Notes: generated by a model from the letters alone, not told the origin. A DNA stretch of 12,195 bases from Akkermansiaceae bacterium (GCA_023300065.1 JALZWJ010000150.1:1-12195), one strand, 5' to 3'. Shown: positions 1 to 7,673, counted from the stretch's first letter. A program made the numbers and translations.

Positions 1-653
1 ACGGGATCAAAGCAGGTCACCTGCGCGCCGTGACAGAATGCGATCCAGAGATTACCAGCGTCATCGATCGTCATTCCATCCGGTGAAGACTCGATATGAT
101 TCGTCGCCACCACACGGCGGGGATTGGTGAGAAGTCCATCCGCGTAATCGAAGGCGAGGACCTCCTTCTTCGGAGTGTCTATATAGTAGCAGGTTCGGCC
201 ATCGGCAGTCCAAACGATACCATTCGAGTTCGTGACCGGCCCATAGGCTTTCGTCACCTCCAGATCTGGTGAGAGACGGTAAAGGTCGGCATCACCTTCT
301 TTTTTCACCAGGCTGATCGTTCCGGCGAAGAAATGACCATCCGGCGCGCACTTCCCGTCATTAAAACGATTATCGCCCTTCTCAGACTCTGGATCCGCAA
401 TCGCAGTGACCTCACCACTCTCATCATCGAGAAAGAAAAAGCCATCATCGCCCGCCGCTACAAATCCCCCGCCCTTCCGAGCCACCACGGTCCCAACCCG
501 CTGTCCTACGTCCCAAATCTGCTCGTCACCACTGACAGGGTCGAAGGAAATGACCTTATGTGACTCGATATCGACGTAGACGAGCCGATCGTTCACCCAC
601 ACTGGTCCTTCACCCCACGTCGACCGATAACTTCCAATTGCTTCAAATGTCAT
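1..653 (-). CDS. SMP-30/gluconolactonase/LRE family protein, partial (3' end outside window)
   Basis: I translated the minus strand from the ATG at 653-651 and found 217 residues with no stop before the window edge. Residues matching the metal and substrate sites of regucalcin/SMP-30 are visible: E15 in W-G-E-G-P, R96 and N98 in N-R-F-N-D-G-K, N144 in S-N-G-I-V-W, and D192 in S-P-D-G-M. The family forms a six-bladed beta-propeller that binds a divalent metal and usually hydrolyses sugar lactones such as gluconolactone. The exact substrate cannot be told from sequence. Family members are about 290-300 residues, so roughly the last quarter is missing. There is no signal peptide, so it is probably cytoplasmic. 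It is divergent from the glycosyltransferase at 872, with 218 bases between. The ribosome site is weak (GGA just before the start). Confidence 0.9.
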   Translation of the reverse strand, partial: MTFEAIGSYRSTWGEGPVWVNDRLVYVDIESHKVISFDPVSGDEQIWDVGQRVGTVVARKGGGFVAAGDDGFFFLDDESGEVTAIADPESEKGDNRFNDGKCAPDGHFFAGTISLVKKEGDADLYRLSPDLEVTKAYGPVTNSNGIVWTADGRTCYYIDTPKKEVLAFDYADGLLTNPRRVVATNHIESSPDGMTIDDAGNLWIAFCHGAQVTCFDP

Positions 654-871
654 GTTCCAACCAAAACTTTGTAACCCTGCTTTGTCGAGGATTTCAGAGC
701 CTTTAACTCATATTCACTGATATTTAAGCCCCATCCCATTACAATCCTCGTTCCAGTCATTGTCTTGACAATCATTCAAATCACGGGCAATTCGGCGGTG
801 CTGAAGGGATTTCCACTGCTCTTCATCGGCCCTCCCCCCCCTATCTCACCTCCCCCATTACTTCATCTTTT
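654..871. other. Divergent intergenic region between SMP-30 gene and GT2 gene
   Basis: This 218-base spacer should hold both outward promoters. The only clear signals are the dyad at 759-772, which contains a perfect TTGACA at 765-770, and a pyrimidine/C-rich run around 830-865 just before the GT2 start. I see no good -10 box at 16-18 bases after the TTGACA, and no convincing minus-strand promoter. Confidence 0.6.
759..772. promoter_or_regulatory. Perfect dyad ATTGTC-TT-GACAAT overlapping a consensus -35 hexamer
   Basis: The 6-base arms are perfectly complementary around a 2-base centre, and the right half contains the consensus hexamer TTGACA at 765-770. A dyad on a -35 box between divergent genes is a typical place for a repressor operator. 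No matching -10 sequence is obvious downstream, so the promoter part is weak and the operator role is inference. Confidence 0.3.
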
Positions 872-2374
872 ATGTCACAAGGTATCACTTCATGGATCTG
901 GTTCGGCCTCTATACCGGAGTCCTACTCGGCCTCGCCGGTTACGGCTTCCACCGCCTGACGATTCTTTATCTCTACTTTAAGCACGGGAAAGAACGCCCC
1001 ATGCCTGACCGCAAGTTCGAGGAAATGCCCCTCGTTACAGTCCAGCTTCCTGTCTTTAACGAGATGCACGTGGTCGATCGCCTCCTAGACTCCGTCGCCG
1101 CGCTCGACTACCCACAAGACAAGCTCCAGATCCAACTGCTCGATGACTCCACCGATGAAACGGTCGAGATCTCGATGGCCGGCGCTGCTCGCCTTCGCGA
1201 AAAGGGATTCGATGCCGAGTGCATCCACCGCACCGACCGTACCGGCTTTAAAGCAGGCGCCCTTGAAAACGGAATGAAGGTCGCCAAAGGTGACTACATC
1301 CTCATCCTAGATGCTGACTTCGTTCCAAATTCTGACCTTCTTCAGGAAACGATCCACCACTTCACCAATGATAAGATCGCCTTGGTGCAGACTCGCTGGG
1401 GACACCTCAACCGGAACTACAATGCCCTCACTCGCGTGCAAGCCCTCTTCCTAGACGGCCACCTTGAGCTAGAGCAAACTGCCCGGAACCGCTCAGGCCG
1501 CTTCTTCACCTTTAATGGCACCGGTGGAATCTGGCGCAAGGAAGCGATCGAAGACGCAGGCGGCTGGGAGCACGACACTCTCACCGAGGACATGGACCTC
1601 AGCTACCGCGCGCAGCTGAAGGGCTGGAAATTCATCTTCCTCAAGGAGGTCGAGACCCCCGCCGAGCTCCCCGTCGACATGGCTGGATTCAAAAACCAAC
1701 AGCATCGTTGGACCAAAGGCTCCATCCAATGCTGTAAGAAGTGCCTCCCCTCCATCTGGAAGAGCAAATTCCCACTCGCGGTAAAGCTGGAGGCGACCGC
1801 CCACCTCACCGCAAACTACGCTTACCTCCTTCTCATCGCACTCTGCTTTCTCATCTTCCCGAAGAGCCAGTGGGGTCCTGATCTCGGACAATGGGGGAAC
1901 TTCCTCATCAATGCGCCCATCTTCTTCTTCTCCTCAATGTCCATCGTCTTCTTCTACGCAGTCGCTCAAAAAGCACTGAATCCGAAGACCTGGCTGAGAG
2001 AGATTTGCTACCTCCCTCTCCTGCTCGCTTTAGGCATTGGAATGGCCGTAAATAACGCTAAAGCGGTCATTGAAGCCATGATCGGACACGAAACGGGCTT
2101 TGTTCGGACCCCTAAATACGGCATCGAAGGCACCCAAAAACAAGAGATTAAAAAGAGTGGCTACAAGGCTCTAAAGAGCTTAACGCCAGTGGTTGAGCTC
2201 CTTTTCGGCCTCTTCTTCCTCTTCGTAGTGTTAGAGGCTGCCTTCTCAGGAAATTGGCCTTCCGCAATCTTGTTGCTTCCCTTTCCCGTCGGTTTCTTTT
2301 ATACATCTTTAAATTCAATAGGTCAGATGCAATATTTACTACGACTTTTGCCCTTCCGTTCTAAGGAGAATTAA
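872..2374 (+). CDS. Cellulose-synthase-like (CslA-type) GT2 membrane glycosyltransferase
   Basis: This 500-residue processive family 2 glycosyltransferase probably uses a nucleotide sugar to extend a beta-linked polysaccharide at the inner membrane. A short N-terminal membrane segment (about 7-30) precedes the catalytic domain (about 53-290). All GT2 signatures are present: DD at 91-92 in L-L-D-D-S-T-D, DAD at 147-149, TED at 238-240, and Q-Q-H-R-W at 276-280. About five membrane segments follow (roughly 309-330, 347-368, 378-396, 438-458, 463-484). The Q-T-R-W-G-H-L-N-R stretch at 173-181 and the G-F-V-R-T-P-K-Y-G stretch at 409-417 are typical of the bacterial proteins annotated as cellulose synthase family, which are related to plant CslA mannan synthases. 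There is no PilZ domain and no BcsB, BcsC or BcsZ neighbour, so true cellulose synthesis is not supported. The product (glucan, mannan or glycolipid) is unknown. The start lacks a clear Shine-Dalgarno site. It is the first gene of a likely operon with the L,D-transpeptidase and glnD. Confidence 0.9.
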   Translation: MSQGITSWIWFGLYTGVLLGLAGYGFHRLTILYLYFKHGKERPMPDRKFEEMPLVTVQLPVFNEMHVVDRLLDSVAALDYPQDKLQIQLLDDSTDETVEISMAGAARLREKGFDAECIHRTDRTGFKAGALENGMKVAKGDYILILDADFVPNSDLLQETIHHFTNDKIALVQTRWGHLNRNYNALTRVQALFLDGHLELEQTARNRSGRFFTFNGTGGIWRKEAIEDAGGWEHDTLTEDMDLSYRAQLKGWKFIFLKEVETPAELPVDMAGFKNQQHRWTKGSIQCCKKCLPSIWKSKFPLAVKLEATAHLTANYAYLLLIALCFLIFPKSQWGPDLGQWGNFLINAPIFFFSSMSIVFFYAVAQKALNPKTWLREICYLPLLLALGIGMAVNNAKAVIEAMIGHETGFVRTPKYGIEGTQKQEIKKSGYKALKSLTPVVELLFGLFFLFVVLEAAFSGNWPSAILLLPFPVGFFYTSLNSIGQMQYLLRLLPFRSKEN

Positions 2375-2411
2375 CCTAAGCCCTGTTCACACCTTTCATC
2401 CCTTTCAAGCA

Positions 2412-3038
2412 ATGCGCACTTTCAGAACATCTGTCCTCGCCATTCTTTCCTGCCTGCCACTCTTTTTGGTCAGTTGTGGTTCGTCTCCTAAACAGACGGA
2501 CAAGACCAACCAAATGCTGGTCAGTGTGAGAGATCAAAAAATGCTCCTCGTCAGAGAAGGCAAGCCCGTCAAAGCCTACCCAATCTCGACTTCCAAATTT
2601 GGACTCGGTAGCCAAAACGGGAGCAATCGCACCCCTCTTGGCAACCACGTCATCGCCAAGAAAATCGGCGGAGGCGCACCAAAAGGCGCGGTCTTCAAAA
2701 GCCGCCGCCGCACTGGTGCCATTGTTAAACCAAATACCCCTGGCCGCGACCCCATCGTCACTCGTATCCTCTGGTTGAGCGGACGTGACAGCCATAACAA
2801 GAACACTTACGGTCGCTGCGTCTACATTCACGGCACCCCGGCTGAGTATAAAATCGGTCGCCCTGCTTCCTACGGTTGCATCCGCATGAAGTCGAACGAC
2901 GTCATCGACCTCTACCGCCGCGTCGGTGTTGGCGCTGATGTAAAGATCATCCGTGGTTCACTTGATACCACCCGTGCTGGTCGTTCTTATTATGCCCGCA
3001 GAGGTGGCAGGGATCGTGCTAATGCCACCCGTTGGTAA
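2412..3038 (+). CDS. L,D-transpeptidase (YkuD domain) lipoprotein
   Basis: This 208-residue protein starts with a lipoprotein signal peptide: basic M-R-T-F-R, a hydrophobic core, and lipobox L-V-S-C with the lipidated Cys at 22. It should be anchored to a membrane facing the periplasm. A YkuD catalytic domain spans about 34-180, with His140 in I-H-G-T and the nucleophile Cys156 in S-Y-G-C-I-R-M (153-159). Such enzymes make 3-3 peptidoglycan cross-links or attach proteins to peptidoglycan through a cysteine acyl intermediate. The usual S-H-G-C has Tyr in place of His here; variation at this position occurs in the family, so activity is still likely. The C-terminal tail (about 187-208) is very rich in Arg and Gly, and might bind the cell wall or nucleic acid (inference). 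It begins 37 bases after the GT2 stop and ends 18 bases before glnD, suggesting co-transcription. Confidence 0.92.
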   Translation: MRTFRTSVLAILSCLPLFLVSCGSSPKQTDKTNQMLVSVRDQKMLLVREGKPVKAYPISTSKFGLGSQNGSNRTPLGNHVIAKKIGGGAPKGAVFKSRRRTGAIVKPNTPGRDPIVTRILWLSGRDSHNKNTYGRCVYIHGTPAEYKIGRPASYGCIRMKSNDVIDLYRRVGVGADVKIIRGSLDTTRAGRSYYARRGGRDRANATRW

Positions 3039-3056
3039 ACAGCCCACCCGTAATAA

Positions 3057-5765
3057 GTGTCACAAAATTTAGACCCCATCCAATTACGCGAGTCGTCTCC
3101 TCAGGAGCGGCTCGTTTTTTTGAAGTCCCATATCGCAGAGAAGAACGAGGAACTCCACAACCGCCACTTGGCCGGTGAGGATGGCCTAGCGCACACGCAG
3201 GCCCGCTCTGCGATGGTCGATGCACTCCTCATCACGATCTACCAATCCTTCCTCGAAAAAGGTGAAAAGCTCCCCTCCCTCGCCCTCGTTGCCAACGGCG
3301 GCTACGGACGCGGCCTCATGAACCCCGGATCAGATGTCGATCTCTTATTCCTGACCTCAGAGTCCTCAAATAAAATCTCTGAACGAGTCGCAGAAGTCAT
3401 CAAAGAGATCCAGCACCTCGTCTGGGACCTCGGCTTCAAGTTCCTCCCCTCTACCCGCTCCACCGCGGAATCGATCACCGAAGCAAAGCGCGAACCCCAG
3501 TCACGCACCGCCCTCTTCGATGCCCGTCTCATCGCCGGCTCCCGCGAACTCTTTGAGAGCTTCCGCACTCGCTTTCGCAAAACTTGCATCGAAAAAGATA
3601 AGGAAATTTTTTTCAAAGAACGCAGCCTCGACGTTATCCGCCGTCACGCTAAATGGTCCCACACCGTCTTTCTCCAGGAGCCTAACATTAAGGACAGCCC
3701 CGGCACCCTGCGTGACTTCCATAACCTCGATTGGATCATTGATGCCGAAGCTGGCACTCGCTCACTTACCGAACTCATCGGCCAACGAATCCTCTCACGC
3801 CTCGCCCGCCGAGAGCTAAAGGATGCCTTCAACTTCCTCCACCGAGTTCGCAACGCGCTCCATTATCACGACAAAGGAAACGATATCCTAACCCTCCGTT
3901 TTCAAGGAGTCCTAGCCGATGAATTCGGCTATCCAGAAAAGTCCATCCTGCGGCGGATCGAGTCCTTCATGCGGGATTACTACACCCACGCCCGCCACGT
4001 CCACAACCATACCAAATCCGTCTTCGAAATCTTCGACCTCCAGCACACGGAGCAAGAAAGTTACGGGCTCCGCTCCAAGCTCACCTTTGGTCTGCTTAAG
4101 AAAAAACCGAAGTCTCTCGATGATTACACCATCCGGAATGGCCGCCTCTTCCCCCGCCGTAAAACAATCTTTGACGAGAACCCAGACCGGCTCATCCGCC
4201 TCTTCCTCTACTGTCAGAAACACGACGTCCGCCCCTCCCCCTCTCTCCGGAAATTAATCAAAGCAAACCGAGCCCTCATCGATAAGTCCTTCCGGATGCG
4301 TAGAGAAAACCGCGATGTCTTCCGCGAAATCTTAGAAAAAAAAGGGCAAGTCGCTCACATCTTACGCCTCATGCACCGCTCCGGCGTGCTGGGCCGCTAC
4401 CTCCCGGAGTTCGGCGCGCTAGACTGCCTCGTCCAGCACGAGTTCTTCCACCGCTACACTGCGGACGAGCACACCCTGCGCTGCATTGATCAGCTCGACC
4501 TCCTCGTCGATGATGAAGACCCCCGCCGTGACATCTACCGCAATCTCTTCTTAAAGCACCCAGATCCCTACGCCCTCTACATCGCGCTCATCCTGCACGA
4601 TACCGGACGCGCCGAGAATGTCCGCGAGCACATCGATGGCTCCGCCATCCTAGCCGCAAAGATGTGCAAGCGTCTTAAAATCACGGGCGGCCGCCGGACC
4701 CTCATCATGTTCTTGGTGGATCACCACCTCACCCTCTGGCGCTTCGCGACGAAAAAGAATATCGATGACCCCGAAGTCATCGAGGAATTCGCCGGCCTCA
4801 TGCAAGACCGCCACCGGCTGGATGCCCTCCTCCTCTTCACCTTTGCCGATTCAAATGGCACGAATGAAGAGGCGTGGTCGCCTTGGAAAGAAACCCTCAT
4901 CCTCCAGCTCTACCGTAACACCTGCACCTTCATGAAAGAGGGCAAAGCTGCGAACGCTAAAAAATCAAACTTGGAGGTCCAAGAGTCCCTCATCGAAATC
5001 AGAGCGGGCCTGAAAGAGAAGTATCACGAAATCTTTGACGAGCATTCCAAGCTCATGCCAAAACGCTACTTCCGCTACCGCAGCAGGAAAAGCATCTCAA
5101 AACACATCCTCGCGCTTTGGCAATATATCGACCGGAGAGCACGCCGTCCCGACACCCCATTTGAATGTGCAGTCCAATGGATCGAGCATCCCAAATTCGG
5201 CTACAGCGAGTTCATCATCGCGAGTCACGATACCCAGCGCTTCCTCGAAAAAATCTGCTGTGTCCTCGCTTCTCAACAACTCAGCATCCTCTCGGCCGAT
5301 GTCTACACGCGTCCCGATGGCATCGCACTAGACCTTTTCCGAGTCTGCACCGACGAGTTCACCTGCGTCGGATCCAAGAGCAAGCAAAAGGCGGTTGTCG
5401 CCGCTCTCTACGAGATCAATGAGCAGGAAGCTTATGATCCTAAAAAATATCTCAAAAAGAAGGTCAACTTTCTAAAACCAGAGACGGAGCAAGTGGTCCA
5501 ATTCCCGGTCCGAGCTTGGATGAGTAATGACCTCGACCCGCACTTCACCGTGATCGAGTTGCAAGCGCTCGACCGCATTGGCCTCCTCCACGATGTCTTG
5601 CGGACCGTCAACGATCACAATCTTGTCACCGTGCACTCGCGCATCTGCACAGAAAAAGGAGCCGCATTGGACTCCATCTATGTGAGCACCCAAGCCGGAG
5701 AAAAACTCACCGACCAGGATGCCATAGACCGTTTAGAAACAGATCTGCGTGAGCTTCTACTCTGA
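3057..5765 (+). CDS. glnD: [Protein-PII] uridylyltransferase / uridylyl-removing enzyme
   Basis: This 902-residue protein is close to the usual GlnD length (about 890). GlnD senses glutamine and adds UMP to, or removes it from, the PII signal protein, which sets glutamine synthetase activity and nitrogen gene expression. The domain order is complete. The nucleotidyltransferase domain has G-G-Y-G-R-G at 81-86 and the catalytic Asp pair D93/D95 in G-S-D-V-D. The linker motif K-D-S-P-G-T-L-R-D is at 212-220. The HD domain has H465 and the D-E-H motif at 470-472, H514-D515 in L-H-D-T-G-R, and H556-H557. Two C-terminal ACT domains follow, about 715-790 and 828-902 (I-E-L-Q-A-L-D-R-I-G-L-L in the second). 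The HD motif reads H-D-T-G-R where H-D-I-G/A-K is usual. The start is GTG at 3057, 18 bases after the transpeptidase stop, with no clear ribosome site. The last 9 bases overlap the end of convergent pepP. No PII or glutamine synthetase gene is in the window. Confidence 0.95.
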   Translation: MSQNLDPIQLRESSPQERLVFLKSHIAEKNEELHNRHLAGEDGLAHTQARSAMVDALLITIYQSFLEKGEKLPSLALVANGGYGRGLMNPGSDVDLLFLTSESSNKISERVAEVIKEIQHLVWDLGFKFLPSTRSTAESITEAKREPQSRTALFDARLIAGSRELFESFRTRFRKTCIEKDKEIFFKERSLDVIRRHAKWSHTVFLQEPNIKDSPGTLRDFHNLDWIIDAEAGTRSLTELIGQRILSRLARRELKDAFNFLHRVRNALHYHDKGNDILTLRFQGVLADEFGYPEKSILRRIESFMRDYYTHARHVHNHTKSVFEIFDLQHTEQESYGLRSKLTFGLLKKKPKSLDDYTIRNGRLFPRRKTIFDENPDRLIRLFLYCQKHDVRPSPSLRKLIKANRALIDKSFRMRRENRDVFREILEKKGQVAHILRLMHRSGVLGRYLPEFGALDCLVQHEFFHRYTADEHTLRCIDQLDLLVDDEDPRRDIYRNLFLKHPDPYALYIALILHDTGRAENVREHIDGSAILAAKMCKRLKITGGRRTLIMFLVDHHLTLWRFATKKNIDDPEVIEEFAGLMQDRHRLDALLLFTFADSNGTNEEAWSPWKETLILQLYRNTCTFMKEGKAANAKKSNLEVQESLIEIRAGLKEKYHEIFDEHSKLMPKRYFRYRSRKSISKHILALWQYIDRRARRPDTPFECAVQWIEHPKFGYSEFIIASHDTQRFLEKICCVLASQQLSILSADVYTRPDGIALDLFRVCTDEFTCVGSKSKQKAVVAALYEINEQEAYDPKKYLKKKVNFLKPETEQVVQFPVRAWMSNDLDPHFTVIELQALDRIGLLHDVLRTVNDHNLVTVHSRICTEKGAALDSIYVSTQAGEKLTDQDAIDRLETDLRELLL

Positions 5766-7049
5766 AGCCATCGCCGCCTCGATCTCTGCAACCGTGGTAG
5801 GAAACTTGGAGAACATATCGATGTTCTCTTTTTCCCCGATGATGAATTCATTCTCAATCCGGACTCCGAGATTCTCCTCTCGGATGTAAATCCCAGGCTC
5901 GATCGTGAAGATCATGCCGACTGCGAAGGGCTCCTTCGGGCGGCTCACATCGTGGACGTCGAGCCCGATCGGGTGTGAGGTTCCGTGCATGAAGTATTTC
6001 TTCACGAGTGCCTTATCCTTGCCCTGCTTCTTCGCCTCTTCAGCGTCGATCAGACCCAGGCCAATGAGCTCCTTCTCCATGATCTCGATGACCTGCTTCT
6101 GATACTCAACCAGATTCAGACCAGGACGGAGAATATCATTCGCAGCATACATCACGCGAAGCACGGCCTCATAGACATCTTTCTGGCGCTCCGTAAACTT
6201 ACCATTCACAGGAACGGTCCGCGTCATATCAGCATTCCAGTTTCCATATTCAGCACCGACATCCATCAGGACCATCTGCCCGTCTTCGCATATTTTGTCA
6301 TTGTCGAGATAGTGCAGAGCGCAGGCACTCTTACCGGCCCCAATGATGGGTGAGTAAGAAAAACCACGGGACTTTTGGCGGACGAACTCGTGGAGGTATT
6401 CGGCCTCGATCTCCCACTCCCCAACCCCGGGCTTGAGGAATTTTAAAACGCGGCGGAATCCATCTTCCGTGATGTCGATCGCCTTCTGAACGAAGCGGAC
6501 TTCCTCAGGATCTTTGAACATTCGTAACTCCTGGATCAACATCGCCACACGCTCGTAGCGGTGCAATGGGAAGCGCTCCTGGCACTCGCGAATAAAACGA
6601 CGGTTACGGGTCTCAACGACGGGATGCGCACGAGGGTGCTCGTTACTATGGAGGCTCAGAGTCTCCATCTGCGGAGCGAGGGTCTTCAAGACATCATCAA
6701 AGGTCGCAACCCAGCGGACGTTCTTAATTCCAGAAACGGCCGTGGCTTGCTCCTTGGTTAGTTTGTCGCCTTCCCAAATTGCGATGTGCTCAGAAGTCTC
6801 ACGGACGAAGAGGATCTCACGATCGGCTTCATTTGCGGCATCAGGACAAAGAACCAACACCGTCTCCTCCTGATCAACCCCCGTGAGGTAGAAGAGATCA
6901 TTGTTCTGGCGGAAGATCATCGTCCCATCCGCATTGGTCGGCATGATGTCATTCGCATGGATCACAACCAAAGTGTTCGGCTGTAACTTCTCAAGAAGGT
7001 TGGCACGGTTTCGGACAAAAAACTCAGGATCAACAGAATCGTATCTCAT
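5757..7049 (-). CDS. pepP: Xaa-Pro aminopeptidase (aminopeptidase P, M24B)
   Basis: This cytoplasmic metallopeptidase removes an N-terminal residue that precedes proline. From the start chosen here the protein is 430 residues, close to E. coli PepP (441). It has an N-terminal creatinase-like domain (about 1-165) and a C-terminal pita-bread domain (about 180-425). All five dimetal ligands are visible: D263 in M-D-V-G-A-E-Y, D274 in A-D-M-T-R-T, H355 in F-M-H-G-T-S-H, E384 in T-I-E-P-G-I-Y, and E399 in V-R-I-E-N. H246 matches the conserved substrate-site His. I prefer the ATG at 7049-7047 because GGAG lies 8 bases upstream and M-R-Y-D-S-V-D-P-E-F-F fits family N-termini. An in-frame ATG at 7103 would add 18 residues that look unlike the family. 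The 3' end overlaps glnD tail-to-tail. Confidence 0.95.
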   Translation of the reverse strand: MRYDSVDPEFFVRNRANLLEKLQPNTLVVIHANDIMPTNADGTMIFRQNNDLFYLTGVDQEETVLVLCPDAANEADREILFVRETSEHIAIWEGDKLTKEQATAVSGIKNVRWVATFDDVLKTLAPQMETLSLHSNEHPRAHPVVETRNRRFIRECQERFPLHRYERVAMLIQELRMFKDPEEVRFVQKAIDITEDGFRRVLKFLKPGVGEWEIEAEYLHEFVRQKSRGFSYSPIIGAGKSACALHYLDNDKICEDGQMVLMDVGAEYGNWNADMTRTVPVNGKFTERQKDVYEAVLRVMYAANDILRPGLNLVEYQKQVIEIMEKELIGLGLIDAEEAKKQGKDKALVKKYFMHGTSHPIGLDVHDVSRPKEPFAVGMIFTIEPGIYIREENLGVRIENEFIIGEKENIDMFSKFPTTVAEIEAAMASE

Positions 7050-7057
7050 TGCGGATA

Positions 7058-7061
7058 CTCC
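7058..7061 (-). promoter_or_regulatory. Ribosome binding site deciding the pepP start
   Basis: On the minus strand GGAG stands 8 bases before the ATG at 7049. It is one of the clearest Shine-Dalgarno sites in this window, where many starts lack one, and it favours 7049 over the upstream ATG at 7103. Confidence 0.6.
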
Positions 7062-7125
7062 ACAGAATTTCATCCTCACTTGCAAGCCGTAGAAGAGATT
7101 CATAGTCTCTTTTTACCACTCCAAA

Positions 7126-7371
7126 ATGAAGACCTACGAATCATGGCTCGCCAAACTGCGAAAGCGCGCCCAACCGAGTGGCGCCCTGAGTCAATGGGCC
7201 GAGATGCTCTCCAGCAAACAAGGAGGCGAAGCCGACATTTGGCGGGAACATCTACGGGAGATCCTAGAGGAAGAAGAAAGAGCATCGCTCGACCTCATCC
7301 TAGACCTAGACCTCATCACCGCACCGGCAAAGACGAAGCAAGGCCCTGATGAGCAAATTCCGCTTTGGTAG
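7126..7371 (+). CDS. Small uncharacterised protein, 81 residues
   Basis: I do not recognise a named family. The protein has no signal peptide or membrane segment. It is charged and probably mostly helical: an N-terminal Lys/Arg-rich helix (about 4-15), a second helix with W24 and M27, an acidic/basic helix (about 37-53, including W39), then L-D-L-I-L-D-L-D-L-I at 55-64 and a Trp as the last residue (81). The regular hydrophobic spacing makes it look like a true protein rather than chance. The start lies 76 bases from the pepP start on the opposite strand, so the two probably share a divergent promoter region. No Shine-Dalgarno sequence is visible. Overlapping minus-strand reading frames in the same stretch look like chance frames because they lack this pattern. 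Confidence 0.6.
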   Translation: MKTYESWLAKLRKRAQPSGALSQWAEMLSSKQGGEADIWREHLREILEEEERASLDLILDLDLITAPAKTKQGPDEQIPLW

Positions 7372-7455
7372 GAGAAGCCAGCGGAGGCCACCTTGTTTTA
7401 CTCCCAATAACGGGCTAGGAAGAATGCCACTCGGTTAAGGGGCTTCCTCGGAGAA

Positions 7456-7559
7456 TCACAGCAGAGGCGCAGAGATCAGAAAGTGACGCAGAGGAGGAGA
7501 AAGAGTCGATTCTCTGGAGCTCCACGACTCTCCCCGGCCTCTTGCGGCTCTGCGGTGAA
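7456..7559. repeat. Imperfect long inverted repeat, likely copy of a dispersed palindromic element
   Basis: The outer arms at 7456-7474 and 7541-7559 are complementary over most of their length: TCAC-x-GCAGAG-x-CGCA pairs with its complement, with a few mismatches. An inner perfect pair AGAGTCG (7503-7509) and CGACTCT (7526-7532) encloses a GGAGCTCC palindrome. From memory, repeats of the type 'cacagaggcgcagag ... ctctgcggctctgcggtg' recur in intergenic regions of several bacterial genomes, including verrucomicrobia. I cannot confirm other copies from this window. Confidence 0.55.
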
Positions 7560-7604
7560 ATCTCTCGAAATGCCCTGAAAGGAGGGCCATTCTCGCTTGG
7601 GGGG

Positions 7605-7633
7605 ATGGCTGGGCGCTTGGAAAGCGCCGCCAT
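7605..7633. repeat. Strong stem-loop without a T-tract
   Basis: ATGGC (7605-7609) pairs with GCCAT (7629-7633), and GGCGCTT (7612-7618) pairs perfectly with AAGCGCC (7622-7628). This gives a 12-base-pair stem with a 2-base bulge and a 3-base loop. There is no run of T on either side, so it is not itself a typical terminator. It may be part of the same repeat unit as the inverted repeat upstream, or a stabilising or processing hairpin at the 3' end of a transcript. Confidence 0.55.
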
Positions 7634-7638
7634 GGGAC

Positions 7639-7673
7639 AAAAAAGCGCGATAGGCTGAGCCCATCGCGCTTTT
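7639..7673 (-). terminator. Rho-independent terminator of sucCD
   Basis: AAAAGCGCGAT (7641-7651) pairs with ATCGCGCTTTT (7663-7673). Inside, GGC and GCC form 3 more pairs beyond one mismatch, leaving a 3-base loop. Read on the minus strand it ends in six T (complement of 7639-7644), and it sits 23 bases after the sucD stop. It could act weakly in the other direction, with four T. Confidence 0.85.

Noticed and set aside
872..2374. Assignment of the GT2 gene as bacterial cellulose synthase BcsA
   Set aside because: It lacks a PilZ domain and the longer BcsA membrane layout, and no bcsB, bcsC or bcsZ genes are nearby. The motifs fit the CslA-like group better.
7605..7633. Hairpin considered as a second terminator
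   Set aside because: It lacks a T-tract on either strand, and the sucCD transcript already meets a better terminator at 7639-7673.
7415..7664. Short minus-strand open frames in the non-coding stretch before sucD
   Set aside because: They follow the hairpin and inverted repeat sequences, and no known domain or ribosome site is visible. They are better explained as frames through a repeat.
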